Assembly (NCBI GenBank): GCA_964599885.1
Contig: CAZRHH010000085.1
Location: 1-12,497 of the forward strand
Origin: CAZRHH01 sp964599885
GTDB lineage: Bacteria > Chloroflexota > Dehalococcoidia > DSTF01 > JACRBR01
Direction: 5' to 3'
DNA length: 12,497 nt
This document shows positions 1-5,557 of this stretch, one piece after another (the stretch's first letter is position 1; each line of letters opens with the position of its first letter). The position numbers and the translations under genes were made by a program. The notes under the pieces are model-generated. The model was not told the origin of the DNA and did not search any database. It saw nothing but the letters and a program-made list of their open reading frames with translations.

Positions 1-2
1 AC

Positions 3-659
3 CTGCCACCCGGCGGCGCCGCCCTCGCTCGCCTCGATCGCATCGACCTGAGCGCCCGCGATTCGCGCCTCGGCGCCGCCCGCATTCGCGTCGCCACCGA
101 CGTCACCAACACGCTCTGCGGCCCCGAAGGCGCGGCCGCCGTCTTCGGTCCGCAAAAGGGCGCGTCTTCCGACAACGTCGCCACGCTCGCCGTCGCGCTA
201 CAACGTTTCGCCGGCATCGCGATGCGCGATCACGGCATCGATCTCGCGTCGCTGTCCGGCGGTGGCGCCGGGGGCGGGCTGAGCGCCGGTCTCGTGCTCG
301 CCGCCGGCGCGACGATCGAGCCAGGCCTGCCGCTCGTCGGCGAAGCCGTCGGACTCCCGTCCCGCATCGCCGCCGCCGATCTTGTCATCACCGGCGAAGG
401 CCGGCTTGATGCGCAGACGGCGCACGGCAAGACGGCCGCCGGTGTCGCCACGATCGCCCGCACACACGGCAAGCCGACAATCGTCATCGCCGGCACTATC
501 GCCGCGGAGTACGAAGACACGGCCTCGCTCTTCACGATGCGCGCCGCTATCACACCCGACGGCATGAGCATCGAGGACGCCATGCGCGACGCGGCACCGC
601 TGCTGCGAGACGCATCAGAACGCGTCCTCCGCGAATGGCTCCGCCACGAAAAAACGTAG
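3..659 (+). CDS. Glycerate kinase (GlxK/GarK family), C-terminal part
   Basis: The reading frame is open from the left window edge to TAG at 657-659. It gives 218 residues of a family that usually has about 370-380, so the N-terminal third lies outside the window. Visible family motifs are ATDVTNTLCGPEGAAAVFGP followed by QKGA (about residues 30-53), the glycine-rich loop SGGGAGGGLSAG, and LVITGEGRLDAQTAHGKT, the signature of the type-I glycerate kinase fold (PF02595). The enzyme phosphorylates D-glycerate with ATP in the cytoplasm; the bacterial GlxK/GarK members make 2-phosphoglycerate. The usual N-P of the 'TNPLCGP' motif is N-T here, a mild variant. No neighbour belongs to glyoxylate or glycerate metabolism, and any operon partners would lie to the left. 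Family assignment is firm; the exact product (2- or 3-phosphoglycerate) is inferred. Confidence 0.93.
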   Translation: MPPGGAALARLDRIDLSARDSRLGAARIRVATDVTNTLCGPEGAAAVFGPQKGASSDNVATLAVALQRFAGIAMRDHGIDLASLSGGGAGGGLSAGLVLAAGATIEPGLPLVGEAVGLPSRIAAADLVITGEGRLDAQTAHGKTAAGVATIARTHGKPTIVIAGTIAAEYEDTASLFTMRAAITPDGMSIEDAMRDAAPLLRDASERVLREWLRHEKT

Positions 660-681
660 GGACAGGTCGTCAAACCTGTCC
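660..681. terminator. Hairpin directly after glycerate kinase stop
   Basis: Arms GGACAGGT (660-667) and ACCTGTCC (674-681) form a perfect 8-bp stem with loop CGTCAA, starting one base after the stop codon. There is no T-run after it. It could act as a terminator or mRNA 3' end, or it could be a copy of a dispersed hairpin repeat. The position at the gene end is seen; the function is inferred. Confidence 0.5.
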
Positions 682-752
682 GCCTGTTCGATTGCGTGTG
701 GTGGGCATGCGCCTGCGGCACATATCGCAAGTTAGACCAGCCTGGGCGAGCA

Positions 753-791
753 CTACGCTCTCGTAGCGCGGGCTTTCAGCCCGCGCGGGCG
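753..791. repeat. Dispersed hairpin repeat, copy 1
   Basis: A small hairpin (CTACG 753-757 / CGTAG 762-766) abuts a strong one: CGCGGGCT (767-774), loop TTC, AGCCCGCG (778-785). The 29-nt stretch 763-791 recurs at 12163-12191 with two mismatches. Both copies lie in gaps between genes, which fits a REP-like interspersed palindrome family. Nothing in the window resembles a REP-associated transposase. Confidence 0.6.
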
Positions 792-863
792 TCGTACCGC
801 GGCGATTCGTTTCATTTCGCCTGCGCGCCGCGGATCAGAGCTCCAGAACGCCCCGCAACTGCA

Positions 864-898
864 CCCTCAAGTTCCAGCCTCCAGCTTCCACCCTCCAG
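864..898. repeat. Degenerate heptanucleotide tandem repeat
   Basis: Four consecutive 7-mers (GTTCCAG, CCTCCAG, CTTCCAC, CCTCCAG; 871-898) follow the pattern CYTCCAG. A fifth, more degenerate unit (CCCTCAA, 864-870) precedes them. It sits between glycerate kinase and the 3' end of the minus-strand membrane gene. Short tandem heptamers of this kind are typical non-coding filler in some bacterial genomes; no function is evident. Confidence 0.5.
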
Positions 899-922
899 CG
901 GCCGAAACCGAGCGATGTGCTC

Positions 923-1498
923 TCATCGGCTGCGCCGGTACCGCCGCCCGCGCGCATCGACCTGCGGCTCTTCCTCGCCGTCCGGATCCTCTTCTTCAGG
1001 CTCCTCTTCGTCGTCGTATTCTTCATACCCCTCGTCGTCCTCGCCGGCGTCGCCGCGGAAGAAGTCGAGCGGGTGGCTGCTCCACGACACGTACAGCAAC
1101 AGCGCGAAGAAGATCGACGCGATCAGCAGCATCAGCACACCGTCGTCGAAGCCGCCGCCCGTCAGCAGCGACCATCCCGTCGGCACGATCACGGCGAGTT
1201 GCGCCGCGTAGGGCACCCACACCAGCCGGCGATACTCGGCGCGCTTCCATGCGAGCAGCACGTACAGCGGCACCATGATCAGCATGTGGGCGCCGATGAC
1301 GCGTTCGGCGCCGGCGTCCTGGCCGCCGAACGACAGCGCCGTCACGCCCTGCGTCAACAGCGCGAAGCCGGCGAAGAAACTCCAGATCGCCAGCAGGATG
1401 ACGAGTACACGGTACGCGCCGTACGCGCTCACGACAGCGACGGCGTCGTCCTGTGCATCACGGGCTGTCGAACGGGGAGGCTGCGGCGATCGGCTCAT
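923..1498 (-). CDS. Four-helix membrane protein with acidic C-terminal tail
   Basis: This encodes 191 residues. Hydrophobic segments lie at about residues 30-50, 66-84, 92-110 and 119-138. The N-terminus (1-28) is polar. Residues 150-178 are almost entirely Asp and Glu, and the protein ends in a basic stretch (GRRYRRSR). I do not recognise a named family. The ATG follows the TGA of the upstream gene after only two bases (TGA-AG-ATG), and I see no Shine-Dalgarno (SD) sequence of its own nearby. Translation is therefore probably coupled to the 1905..1501 gene. Helix order and the loop pattern (acid/basic residues, short hydrophobic helix, A-x-K/N-x-x-x-Y-R) resemble that neighbour, suggesting tandem paralogues. 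The function is unknown; location in the cytoplasmic membrane is confident. Confidence 0.85.
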   Translation of the reverse strand: MSRSPQPPRSTARDAQDDAVAVVSAYGAYRVLVILLAIWSFFAGFALLTQGVTALSFGGQDAGAERVIGAHMLIMVPLYVLLAWKRAEYRRLVWVPYAAQLAVIVPTGWSLLTGGGFDDGVLMLLIASIFFALLLYVSWSSHPLDFFRGDAGEDDEGYEEYDDEEEPEEEDPDGEEEPQVDARGRRYRRSR

Positions 1499-1500
1499 CT

Positions 1501-1905
1501 TCAGATCGTATCAGTCTGGCGCGGAAGATTCGCCATCAGCAGCAGCAGAAACGCGACGGCGATGCCGATCGGCACGATCGCTTCGCCGAATCCGACATCG
1601 TCGCGCGCCCAGTGGAACGTCGCGGCGAACATCGTCACGAACTGCTCGAGCAGCGCCAGCCAGATGATGAAGCGATACCGCACCGGGTTCCGCGCCGCGT
1701 AGACGTACGCCACCGCGAGTACCGCCATCGACCCCGAGATGGAACGCGCGCCGAGTAGGCCATCGATCTCGCCGATTTGCAGCAGGCGAGTGTTCGTCAG
1801 TTCGAGCAGAAAGGTGAGGAAGTTGTACGCCGCGAGGAGAATCAGCAGCAGTTGCAGGCGCGCCTGCGAAGTCGGGTTCGGGCGGCCGATCTGACGAGCC
1901 TGCAT
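1501..1905 (-). CDS. Four-helix integral membrane protein, unknown function
   Basis: This encodes 134 residues with four predicted membrane helices (about 17-36, 56-71, 79-97 and 108-126), a short polar N-terminus and almost no C-terminal tail. No catalytic motif is visible and I cannot name the family. The start ATG is preceded by a purine-rich SD (AGGGAGG, very close spacing) and, further up, an extended -10 promoter at 1927-1935. It is the first gene of a two-gene minus-strand unit with the acidic-tailed membrane protein. The segment AARNPVRYRFIIWLALLEQF aligns by eye with AWKRAEYRRLVWVPYAAQLA of that partner, which supports common descent. The two could form a heteromer, but this is inference only. 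Confidence 0.85.
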   Translation of the reverse strand: MQARQIGRPNPTSQARLQLLLILLAAYNFLTFLLELTNTRLLQIGEIDGLLGARSISGSMAVLAVAYVYAARNPVRYRFIIWLALLEQFVTMFAATFHWARDDVGFGEAIVPIGIAVAFLLLLMANLPRQTDTI

Positions 1906-1926
1906 GCGCCTCCCTGCGTCGCGCGG

Positions 1927-1935
1927 ATTCTACCA
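1927..1935 (-). promoter_or_regulatory. Extended -10 promoter element (TGGTAGAAT)
   Basis: On the minus strand, TGG plus TAGAAT (5 of 6 matches to TATAAT) forms an extended -10. It lies 21 nt before the ATG at 1905, which would give a leader of about 15 nt holding the SD. No good -35 box is seen, as is usual for extended -10 promoters. Confidence 0.45.
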
Positions 1936-2001
1936 CGCGCGACGCGTTCGGCGAGGATGCTCGCGCCACTACGCCAACGGCAGGCGCCACGTCGGGTGTG
2001 G

Positions 2002-2080
2002 CGGCACAGCTTGCTGTGCCGAACGGTATCCCCCGCCCGCCCAACTCTCGAAAAACGGTCCGGGACGGACTCAATGTCCG
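2002..2080. repeat. Two hairpin elements in the gap between minus-strand genes
   Basis: CGGCACAGC (2002-2010) and GCTGTGCCG (2013-2021) form a near-continuous palindrome. A second small hairpin, CGGAC (2066-2070) / GTCCG (2076-2080), follows. They lie between the 3' end of the gene ending at 2114 and the promoter of the 1905..1501 gene. They could terminate the upstream transcript or be interspersed palindromic repeats like those at 660-681 and 753-791. The remainder of 1936-2113 shows no coding signal. Confidence 0.45.
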
Positions 2081-2113
2081 CCCCGTCAACTAACATCCGA
2101 TTCTGCCCAACAG

Positions 2114-2644
2114 CTACACGTCGTCCTCGTCGAACACGTCGTCATCGTCGTCCTCGTCGAAATCCTCGTCAAGATCATCATCGCCGACGAGCGCTTCCAC
2201 TTCGGCGACGCCTCGCTGACCCCAAATGGTCTCGTAGTTCTCGCCCGTGATCGCCCGTTGCACCTCTTCGCGCTCCATCTTCCTGAGTTGGTTGAAGCAG
2301 CGGTCGCAGTCGCGCACGCTCTGCGGCGAGCCCGCGTCGGCGTGGCGCCGCACGATGTGGTCCCAGATGCCGAGATCAACGAGGCTCTGGACGTACTTTG
2401 GCCAGGGGATGATCGTGATCGTGTCCGGCCGCCCGAAACGCGGGCGCATCTTCAGCAGCGACTGAAAGCGCTCTTCCGGCGTGTTCGCCATCGGCACGAC
2501 GCGGATCATCGGGCCATCAAGGTCGTTCGAGCGCATGTCCATCAGCAGCGTCTTGCGGAGCAACGGGAAGTACAACGCGATCACATCGACCACGTCGATG
2601 TTCTTGTTCACTTCGGAGACGTCGATGCGGTAGTCAGAGTCCAG
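2114..2644 (-). CDS. Conserved hypothetical protein with CxxC and acidic tail
   Basis: The frame is open from a TGA at 2683-2681. The first ATG/GTG-type start is GTG at 2611 (165 residues), but it has no SD. A CTG at 2644-2642 follows a strong SD (GGGAGGG) by about 4-5 nt, and the 11 extra residues read naturally, so I place the start there (176 residues); 2611 is the conservative alternative. The body is soluble and mixed alpha/beta in composition. It contains one CxxC pair (DCDRC, residues 113-116 from the CTG start), which could bind metal if paired between subunits. The last 22 or so residues are nearly all Asp/Glu. I do not recognise a family or reaction. It has its own predicted promoter and is not obviously co-transcribed with the SRPBCC gene upstream. 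Confidence 0.85.
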   Translation of the reverse strand: MDSDYRIDVSEVNKNIDVVDVIALYFPLLRKTLLMDMRSNDLDGPMIRVVPMANTPEERFQSLLKMRPRFGRPDTITIIPWPKYVQSLVDLGIWDHIVRRHADAGSPQSVRDCDRCFNQLRKMEREEVQRAITGENYETIWGQRGVAEVEALVGDDDLDEDFDEDDDDDVFDEDDV

Positions 2645-2647
2645 CGT

Positions 2648-2656
2648 GCCCTCCCG
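2648..2656 (-). promoter_or_regulatory. Strong SD supporting a CTG start
   Basis: On the minus strand the sequence GGGAGGGCACGCTG places GGAGG 5 nt before CTG (2644-2642). No comparable SD precedes the downstream GTG at 2611, where the 9 bases before it read GTCTCCGAA. This decides the proposed start. Confidence 0.55.
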
Positions 2657-2689
2657 GGAATCGACAACGTGTCGTGCCGTTCACCGTTC

Positions 2690-2698
2690 ATGATAGCA
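2690..2698 (-). promoter_or_regulatory. Extended -10 promoter element (TGCTATCAT)
   Basis: TGC plus TATCAT (5 of 6 to consensus) lies on the minus strand, with TTGCGC as a weak -35 at 2711-2716. The predicted transcript start near 2682 would give a leader of about 40 nt carrying the SD at 2648-2656. It drives the acidic-tailed hypothetical gene. Confidence 0.45.
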
Positions 2699-2749
2699 CG
2701 ATGCATCGGCGCGCAAGGGCCAACAGACGTAGCGCGTCAAACGACGGAC

Positions 2750-2777
2750 GGCGCGCGACAACATCGTGTCGCGCGCC
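2750..2777 (-). terminator. Strong hairpin terminator of the first SRPBCC gene
   Basis: Arms GGCGCGCGACA (2750-2760) and TGTCGCGCGCC (2767-2777) form a perfect 11-bp stem with loop ACATCG, starting 30 nt beyond the TAG/TAA region of the minus gene ending at 2808. The T-run is poor, so it may be Rho-assisted or a processing stem. It separates this gene from the next promoter. Confidence 0.55.
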
Positions 2778-2807
2778 ATCATCAGCGTCCCTGTACGCGT
2801 GGCGTGC

Positions 2808-3257
2808 TTAGTCGACCTTACCGCGCCAGCCGCCGGTCTCCTGGCCGCGCTCCTCGATGAATTCCTTGAACCGCCCGAGATCTCCCTCAACGCGGCGCGA
2901 GACGAAGCCCAGCGCGTCGCCGGTGGATTCCACGACGCCTTTCGGCTCATAGTCCATCTGCAGCATCACGCGCGTCTTCATGTCATCCAGCTTGTGGAAC
3001 GTGACGACGCCGGCGTTCATCGCGCCGTCTTCGCTCGTCCACGCCACCCGCTGATCCGGCTTCTGCTCGGTGATCCGCGCGTCCCACTCTTCCTTCTTGC
3101 CGGCGATCTCGGCCACCCAGTGGATGTGGGTGTCGTCGAGCTGGCGCACTTCCTGCACGCCCTCCATGAACCGCGGAAACTCCTCGAACTGCGTCCACTG
3201 GTTGTATGCCGTCGTCACGGGTACTTCTACGTCGATCGATTTTTCAACCGTTGCCAT
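2808..3257 (-). CDS. SRPBCC (START-like/cyclase-dehydrase) protein, compact form
   Basis: This encodes 149 residues matching a single SRPBCC domain. It starts with the typical first strand (ATVEKSIDVEVPVTTAYNQW), then the NxF/EFPRFM helix motif (ExFPxFM, residues 26-31) and the HWVAEIAGKKEEWDARI strand. It ends with the C-terminal helix GDLGRFKEFIEERG and the family-typical ETGGWRGKVD. The fold makes a hydrophobic ligand cavity; polyketide cyclases, aromatase-type enzymes and lipid-binding proteins share it. No specific ligand can be read from the sequence, and 'cyclase' should not be taken literally. The start ATG has an SD (AAAGGA, about 11 nt before). It is monocistronic, with a divergent regulator on one side and a terminator on the other. 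It is a diverged paralogue of the proteins at 5558 and 7196. Confidence 0.93.
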   Translation of the reverse strand: MATVEKSIDVEVPVTTAYNQWTQFEEFPRFMEGVQEVRQLDDTHIHWVAEIAGKKEEWDARITEQKPDQRVAWTSEDGAMNAGVVTFHKLDDMKTRVMLQMDYEPKGVVESTGDALGFVSRRVEGDLGRFKEFIEERGQETGGWRGKVD

Positions 3258-3592
3258 GCGCTTGTTGTCCTTTCTTTCCAGCCGTTGTGTGGAGTCTAGG
3301 ACTCGCCCCGTCGTGGCTGCATCGCCATGCGCAGGCCACGGCTAACAACGCCGTTCCAGTCTCCGTGGCATCGCCTTTGTATGCGCCTTTGTGTCTGCGG
3401 CGCGACGTGAGCCTATCCGTTGTTACCTGTTTGCAATAAGACGTTGCGACGCCGTAAGCGCTGGCTCGGAACGAACTCAGTACCATCCCTGAATACGCCG
3501 AGGCACACGATTTCGCGGCGGATTACTATGTGGAGACGACGGCGGCGGCTCGGAATGCATCGTTCGCGGCGCCAATTGATAAGGAGACCATC
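3258..3592. other. Divergent intergenic region between SRPBCC and response regulator genes
   Basis: This 335-nt gap must hold promoters for both divergent genes, but no convincing -35/-10 pair is seen on either strand; the best -10 toward the regulator is TACTAT at 3524-3529. It contains a 13-bp palindrome, GAGTC-TAG-GACTC (3292-3304), 35 nt before the SRPBCC start. It also contains an imperfect hairpin (CGTGGC 3312-3317 / GCCACG 3335-3340). Either could be an operator. The frame is open back to 3530, but the SD places the regulator start at 3593. Confidence 0.4.
3581..3587 (+). promoter_or_regulatory. SD deciding the regulator start
   Basis: AAGGAGA lies 5 nt before ATG 3593. The in-frame start at 3530 would add 21 residues unlike any receiver-domain N-terminus and has no such site. 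Confidence 0.75.
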
Positions 3593-4348
3593 ATGAGTGC
3601 AGATCCGTTGGTACTGGCCGTAGACGACGAAGCGGGCATCCTGCGGCTGATCAAGCTGGAACTCTCGACTCAGGGCTTCCGGGTTGTCACCGCCGAGAAC
3701 GGCGACTCTGCCCTGCGCATGGCCGAGGAGCACCGGCCCGACATCGTGCTGCTCGACATCGTCATGCCGGATATGACCGGTCTCGAAGTGATGCGGCGCC
3801 TCCGCGAGCGCACGAACACGCCCGTCATTCTGCTCACCGCTAAGGGCAGCGACGCCGATAAAGTGCGGGGCCTCGAAATGGGCGCCGATGACTACCTCGC
3901 CAAGCCCTTCAGCCCCGAAGAACTCAGCGCCCGCGTGCGCGCCGTCCTTCGCCGCGCGGTCGGTTCGTCCGGCCTCGAGAACGTCGTCCGCGCGGGCGAA
4001 GTGGAGGTCGATCTGAACCGCCGTCTCGTCAAGCGCGGCGGCGAACTCGTGACGCTCACCAGGACCGAGTGGATGCTGCTTCAGCATCTGGCCGCGAACG
4101 CCGGCAAGATCATGCTCAACGCCGAACTGCTTAGCAAGGTCTGGGGACCCGAGTACCGCGATGACTTGCAGTATCTCCGTGTGTGGGTGTCCCGCCTGCG
4201 CCGCAAACTGGAAGCAGACCGCTCGAGCCCCAAGATGATTAAGACGTTTCCAGGCATCGGCTACATGTTCGACCTCACCGCCGAAACCGGAGGGCAAGCT
4301 GCCGAAGAGGACGTGGACATCGAAGACGACGTGGAGGTCGCCCCCTAA
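3593..4348 (+). CDS. OmpR/PhoB-family response regulator (KdpE-like)
   Basis: This encodes 251 residues. The receiver domain (about 5-118) has the acidic pair D11/D12, phospho-acceptor D55 (VLLDIVMPD), T82 in ILLTAK and K104 in DDYLAKPF, so it looks phosphorylation-competent. A winged-helix DNA-binding domain follows (about 135-235), with the LTRTEWMLLQHLAANAGKIM start and the recognition-helix region LQYLRVWVSRLRRKLE, then GIGYMF. Spacing and sequence are closest to KdpE-type regulators. The ATG at 3593 is chosen over an upstream in-frame start at 3530 because AAGGAGA lies 5 nt before it. Residues 236-251 form an unusual acidic tail. No histidine kinase is adjacent, so it is an orphan within this window. 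It transcribes away from the SRPBCC gene and could regulate neighbours, which is unproven. Confidence 0.95.
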   Translation: MSADPLVLAVDDEAGILRLIKLELSTQGFRVVTAENGDSALRMAEEHRPDIVLLDIVMPDMTGLEVMRRLRERTNTPVILLTAKGSDADKVRGLEMGADDYLAKPFSPEELSARVRAVLRRAVGSSGLENVVRAGEVEVDLNRRLVKRGGELVTLTRTEWMLLQHLAANAGKIMLNAELLSKVWGPEYRDDLQYLRVWVSRLRRKLEADRSSPKMIKTFPGIGYMFDLTAETGGQAAEEDVDIEDDVEVAP

Positions 4349-4377
4349 CGAGTCCCATGCCCGACGAGCACTAACAC

Positions 4378-4409
4378 AACGACCCCGACGCAGACGCATC
4401 GGGGTCGTT
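4378..4409. terminator. Bidirectional terminator between convergent genes
   Basis: AACGACCCCGA (4378-4388) pairs with TCGGGGTCGTT (4399-4409) across a 10-nt loop, a perfect 11-bp stem. It lies 30 nt after the regulator stop and 27 nt beyond the stop of the zinc-ribbon gene, so it can serve both. A-rich and T-rich flanks are short. Confidence 0.7.
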
Positions 4410-4435
4410 CGACGTAAGCGGAACGGCGAAGCGCG

Positions 4436-4648
4436 TTACCTCGAACGCAACGGCGCGCTGAACTCGCCCGCCACGTTGTACACCAGCAGATCGCTCGATC
4501 CGCAGCGGCACGTCGCGTCGTACAACGTCGACACCGGCACCGAACTGGAGAAATGCCCCTTGCACGTCCGGCAGAAGTACTCCAGATCGACGCGGCTGGC
4601 TGCGCCGATGCGCTGGGTGATGCGTTCGCGGGCGGGATTGTTGATCAT
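4436..4648 (-). CDS. Small zinc-ribbon protein
   Basis: This encodes 70 residues. Cys26-x2-Cys29 and Cys47-x-Cys49 (FCRTCKGHF ... TCRCGSS) form a likely four-cysteine zinc ribbon of the rubredoxin-knuckle type, preceded by a basic N-terminal helix. The start ATG has the SD AAGGAG 7 nt upstream. No enzymatic motif is visible. Small proteins of this shape are often nucleic-acid-binding or protein-binding adaptors, but no specific function can be assigned. It lies downstream of a tandem 13-bp direct repeat (4682-4707) and converges on the response regulator. Codon use is like its neighbours. Confidence 0.85.
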   Translation of the reverse strand: MINNPARERITQRIGAASRVDLEYFCRTCKGHFSSSVPVSTLYDATCRCGSSDLLVYNVAGEFSAPLRSR

Positions 4649-4681
4649 GTTGCGGCTCCTTGCGCCAATACGGCTCGACGG

Positions 4682-4707
4682 CCCAATAAGTTTGCCCCAT
4701 AAGTTTG
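4682..4707. repeat. Tandem 13-bp direct repeat upstream of zinc-ribbon gene
   Basis: CCCAATAAGTTTG (4682-4694) is followed immediately by CCCCATAAGTTTG (4695-4707), with one mismatch. The stretch is AT-rich against a GC-rich background and lies 34-59 nt before the zinc-ribbon start. A tandem operator (two protein monomers bound in the same orientation) is the natural hypothesis. Confidence 0.55.
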
Positions 4708-4718
4708 AGTGAGAAGGA

Positions 4719-4745
4719 CGCCGCCCGGTCGAGCGCCGGGCGGCG
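4719..4745 (-). terminator. Hairpin terminator of the YggT-like gene
   Basis: CGCCGCCCGG (4719-4728) pairs with CCGGGCGGCG (4736-4745) around the loop TCGAGCG. It sits 14 nt beyond the stop of the minus gene ending at 4759, and the minus strand continues TCCTTCTC, a weak T-rich tract. Confidence 0.65.
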
Positions 4746-4758
4746 CGAGTGGACTCGC

Positions 4759-5100
4759 CTAGACTTCGTGGCCGGTGTGCAGGTGATCTCGCCGCATCGG
4801 GAAACCCGTGAACAGCGCGCTCAACAGCGCCAGAATCAACAGCCCACCGACGAAGTACACAACGAAGGCGATCAACGACGCCGGCTCGTAGACTCCGCCC
4901 GTCTCGCCTACGGTCTTGTTTGCGAGATCGAGCATGCCGAAGAACGGCTTCACCCAGAAATCGCTGTGCCGGTACAGCCGGTCGACGAGCTCGCTATCGC
5001 GGTTCGCATCGAACAGCAGCGCGAGAAAGCGCCCGCCTACCAGCACCAGAATGCCGGCCCACACCAGACCCACAATCAGCGTAATCAGACTTCGCAGCAT
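4759..5100 (-). CDS. YggT-like two-helix membrane protein
   Basis: This encodes 113 residues from the ATG at 5100. That ATG has an excellent SD (AGGAGGT) 4 nt upstream; an in-frame ATG at 5160 would add 20 residues with no SD and is rejected. Helix 1 spans about residues 5-29 and helix 2 about 74-97. The intervening segment RFLALLFDANRDSELVDRLY followed by RHSDFWVKPF resembles the YggT-family pattern, in which a helix is followed by '(L)YRLTDPxLxPF'. YggT proteins are small inner-membrane proteins of uncertain role, implicated in osmotic or K+ homeostasis in some bacteria. The match is by eye, so the family is moderately supported, while a membrane protein with two helices is firm. It is monocistronic with its own terminator. 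Confidence 0.85.
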   Translation of the reverse strand: MLRSLITLIVGLVWAGILVLVGGRFLALLFDANRDSELVDRLYRHSDFWVKPFFGMLDLANKTVGETGGVYEPASLIAFVVYFVGGLLILALLSALFTGFPMRRDHLHTGHEV

Positions 5101-5463
5101 CACTACCTCCTGCGCGGCTTCTGCCGCTTTCTGGCCGTTCGCTACGGCCTCTGCCGGCATGGTTGGCGGTCGTTTCGCCTGCCGCCGAACTGACGGCGGG
5201 TGCCGTTGCCGACGGTACGACTATGCAGGGCGGGGCATAACATCTTCGGTACGGCACGCGACGGCGGGTGACAAAGTGCTGGCGCGTCCCCTGACAAGCA
5301 GCAGCGCGCGCCTGCTAACGAAAACGGGTGGAATGCGCGGGCGGGGGGATCAACGGATCCCGACCGAGAAGCGGCGAGATGAAACGGCGATCATGACGAT
5401 CGCTTGTGTAGCGCGGATGCAATGACCCGTACGGCAGACTGGCCTCAGAAAGAGAGGTGTTCG
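5101..5463. other. Divergent intergenic region (363 nt)
   Basis: This separates the YggT-like gene (minus) from the micropeptide-SRPBCC operon (plus). Apart from the SDs at each end (CCTCC complement at 5105-5109; GAGAGGTG at about 5452-5459) I see no gene, no convincing promoter pair and no strong palindrome. Open frames crossing it lack starts with SDs and look like GC-rich chance frames. Confidence 0.4.
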
Positions 5464-5535
5464 ATGTATCTAGGAGGCGGAGCCGGACTGCTGACGCTCA
5501 TCCTTATCATCGTCCTGCTGATCATCATTCTGTGA
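5464..5535 (+). CDS. 23-residue hydrophobic micropeptide
   Basis: ATG at 5464 to TGA at 5533-5535 encodes 23 residues: MYLGGGAGLL, then one continuous Leu/Ile/Val run to the C-terminus. It has an SD (GAGAGGTG, about 4-5 nt spacing), a glycine-rich N-terminus and no charged residue, so a single membrane helix with a very short N-terminal cap is expected. The next gene starts 22 nt after its stop, with its own SD, so the two are almost certainly co-transcribed. Similar tiny Gly-rich/Leu-Ile peptides are annotated as hypothetical in many genomes; I know no defined function. The evidence is translation signals plus composition. It is too short for homology by eye. Confidence 0.7.
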   Translation: MYLGGGAGLLTLILIIVLLIIIL

Positions 5536-5557
5536 GCCAGCAGCACAAGGAGGCACC

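Noticed and set aside
917..1702. 261-residue plus-strand open frame over the membrane-protein pair
   Set aside because: It is antisense to two genes with clear helices and coupling. The Gln/Arg/His-rich translation is typical of a shadow.
1904..2860. 318-residue plus-strand open frame across two minus genes
   Set aside because: It crosses a promoter, hairpins and parts of two well-supported minus genes, with His/Arg-rich shadow composition.
3413..4399. 328-residue minus-strand open frame opposite the response regulator
   Set aside because: It is the antisense shadow of a gene with complete receiver and winged-helix motifs. Its composition (His/Ala/Gly/Arg-rich) matches no family and it has no SD.
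5101..5160. Upstream in-frame ATG (5160) for the YggT-like gene
   Set aside because: No SD, and the added residues (Ala/Glu/Gln-rich) lie ahead of an ATG with a perfect AGGAGGT.
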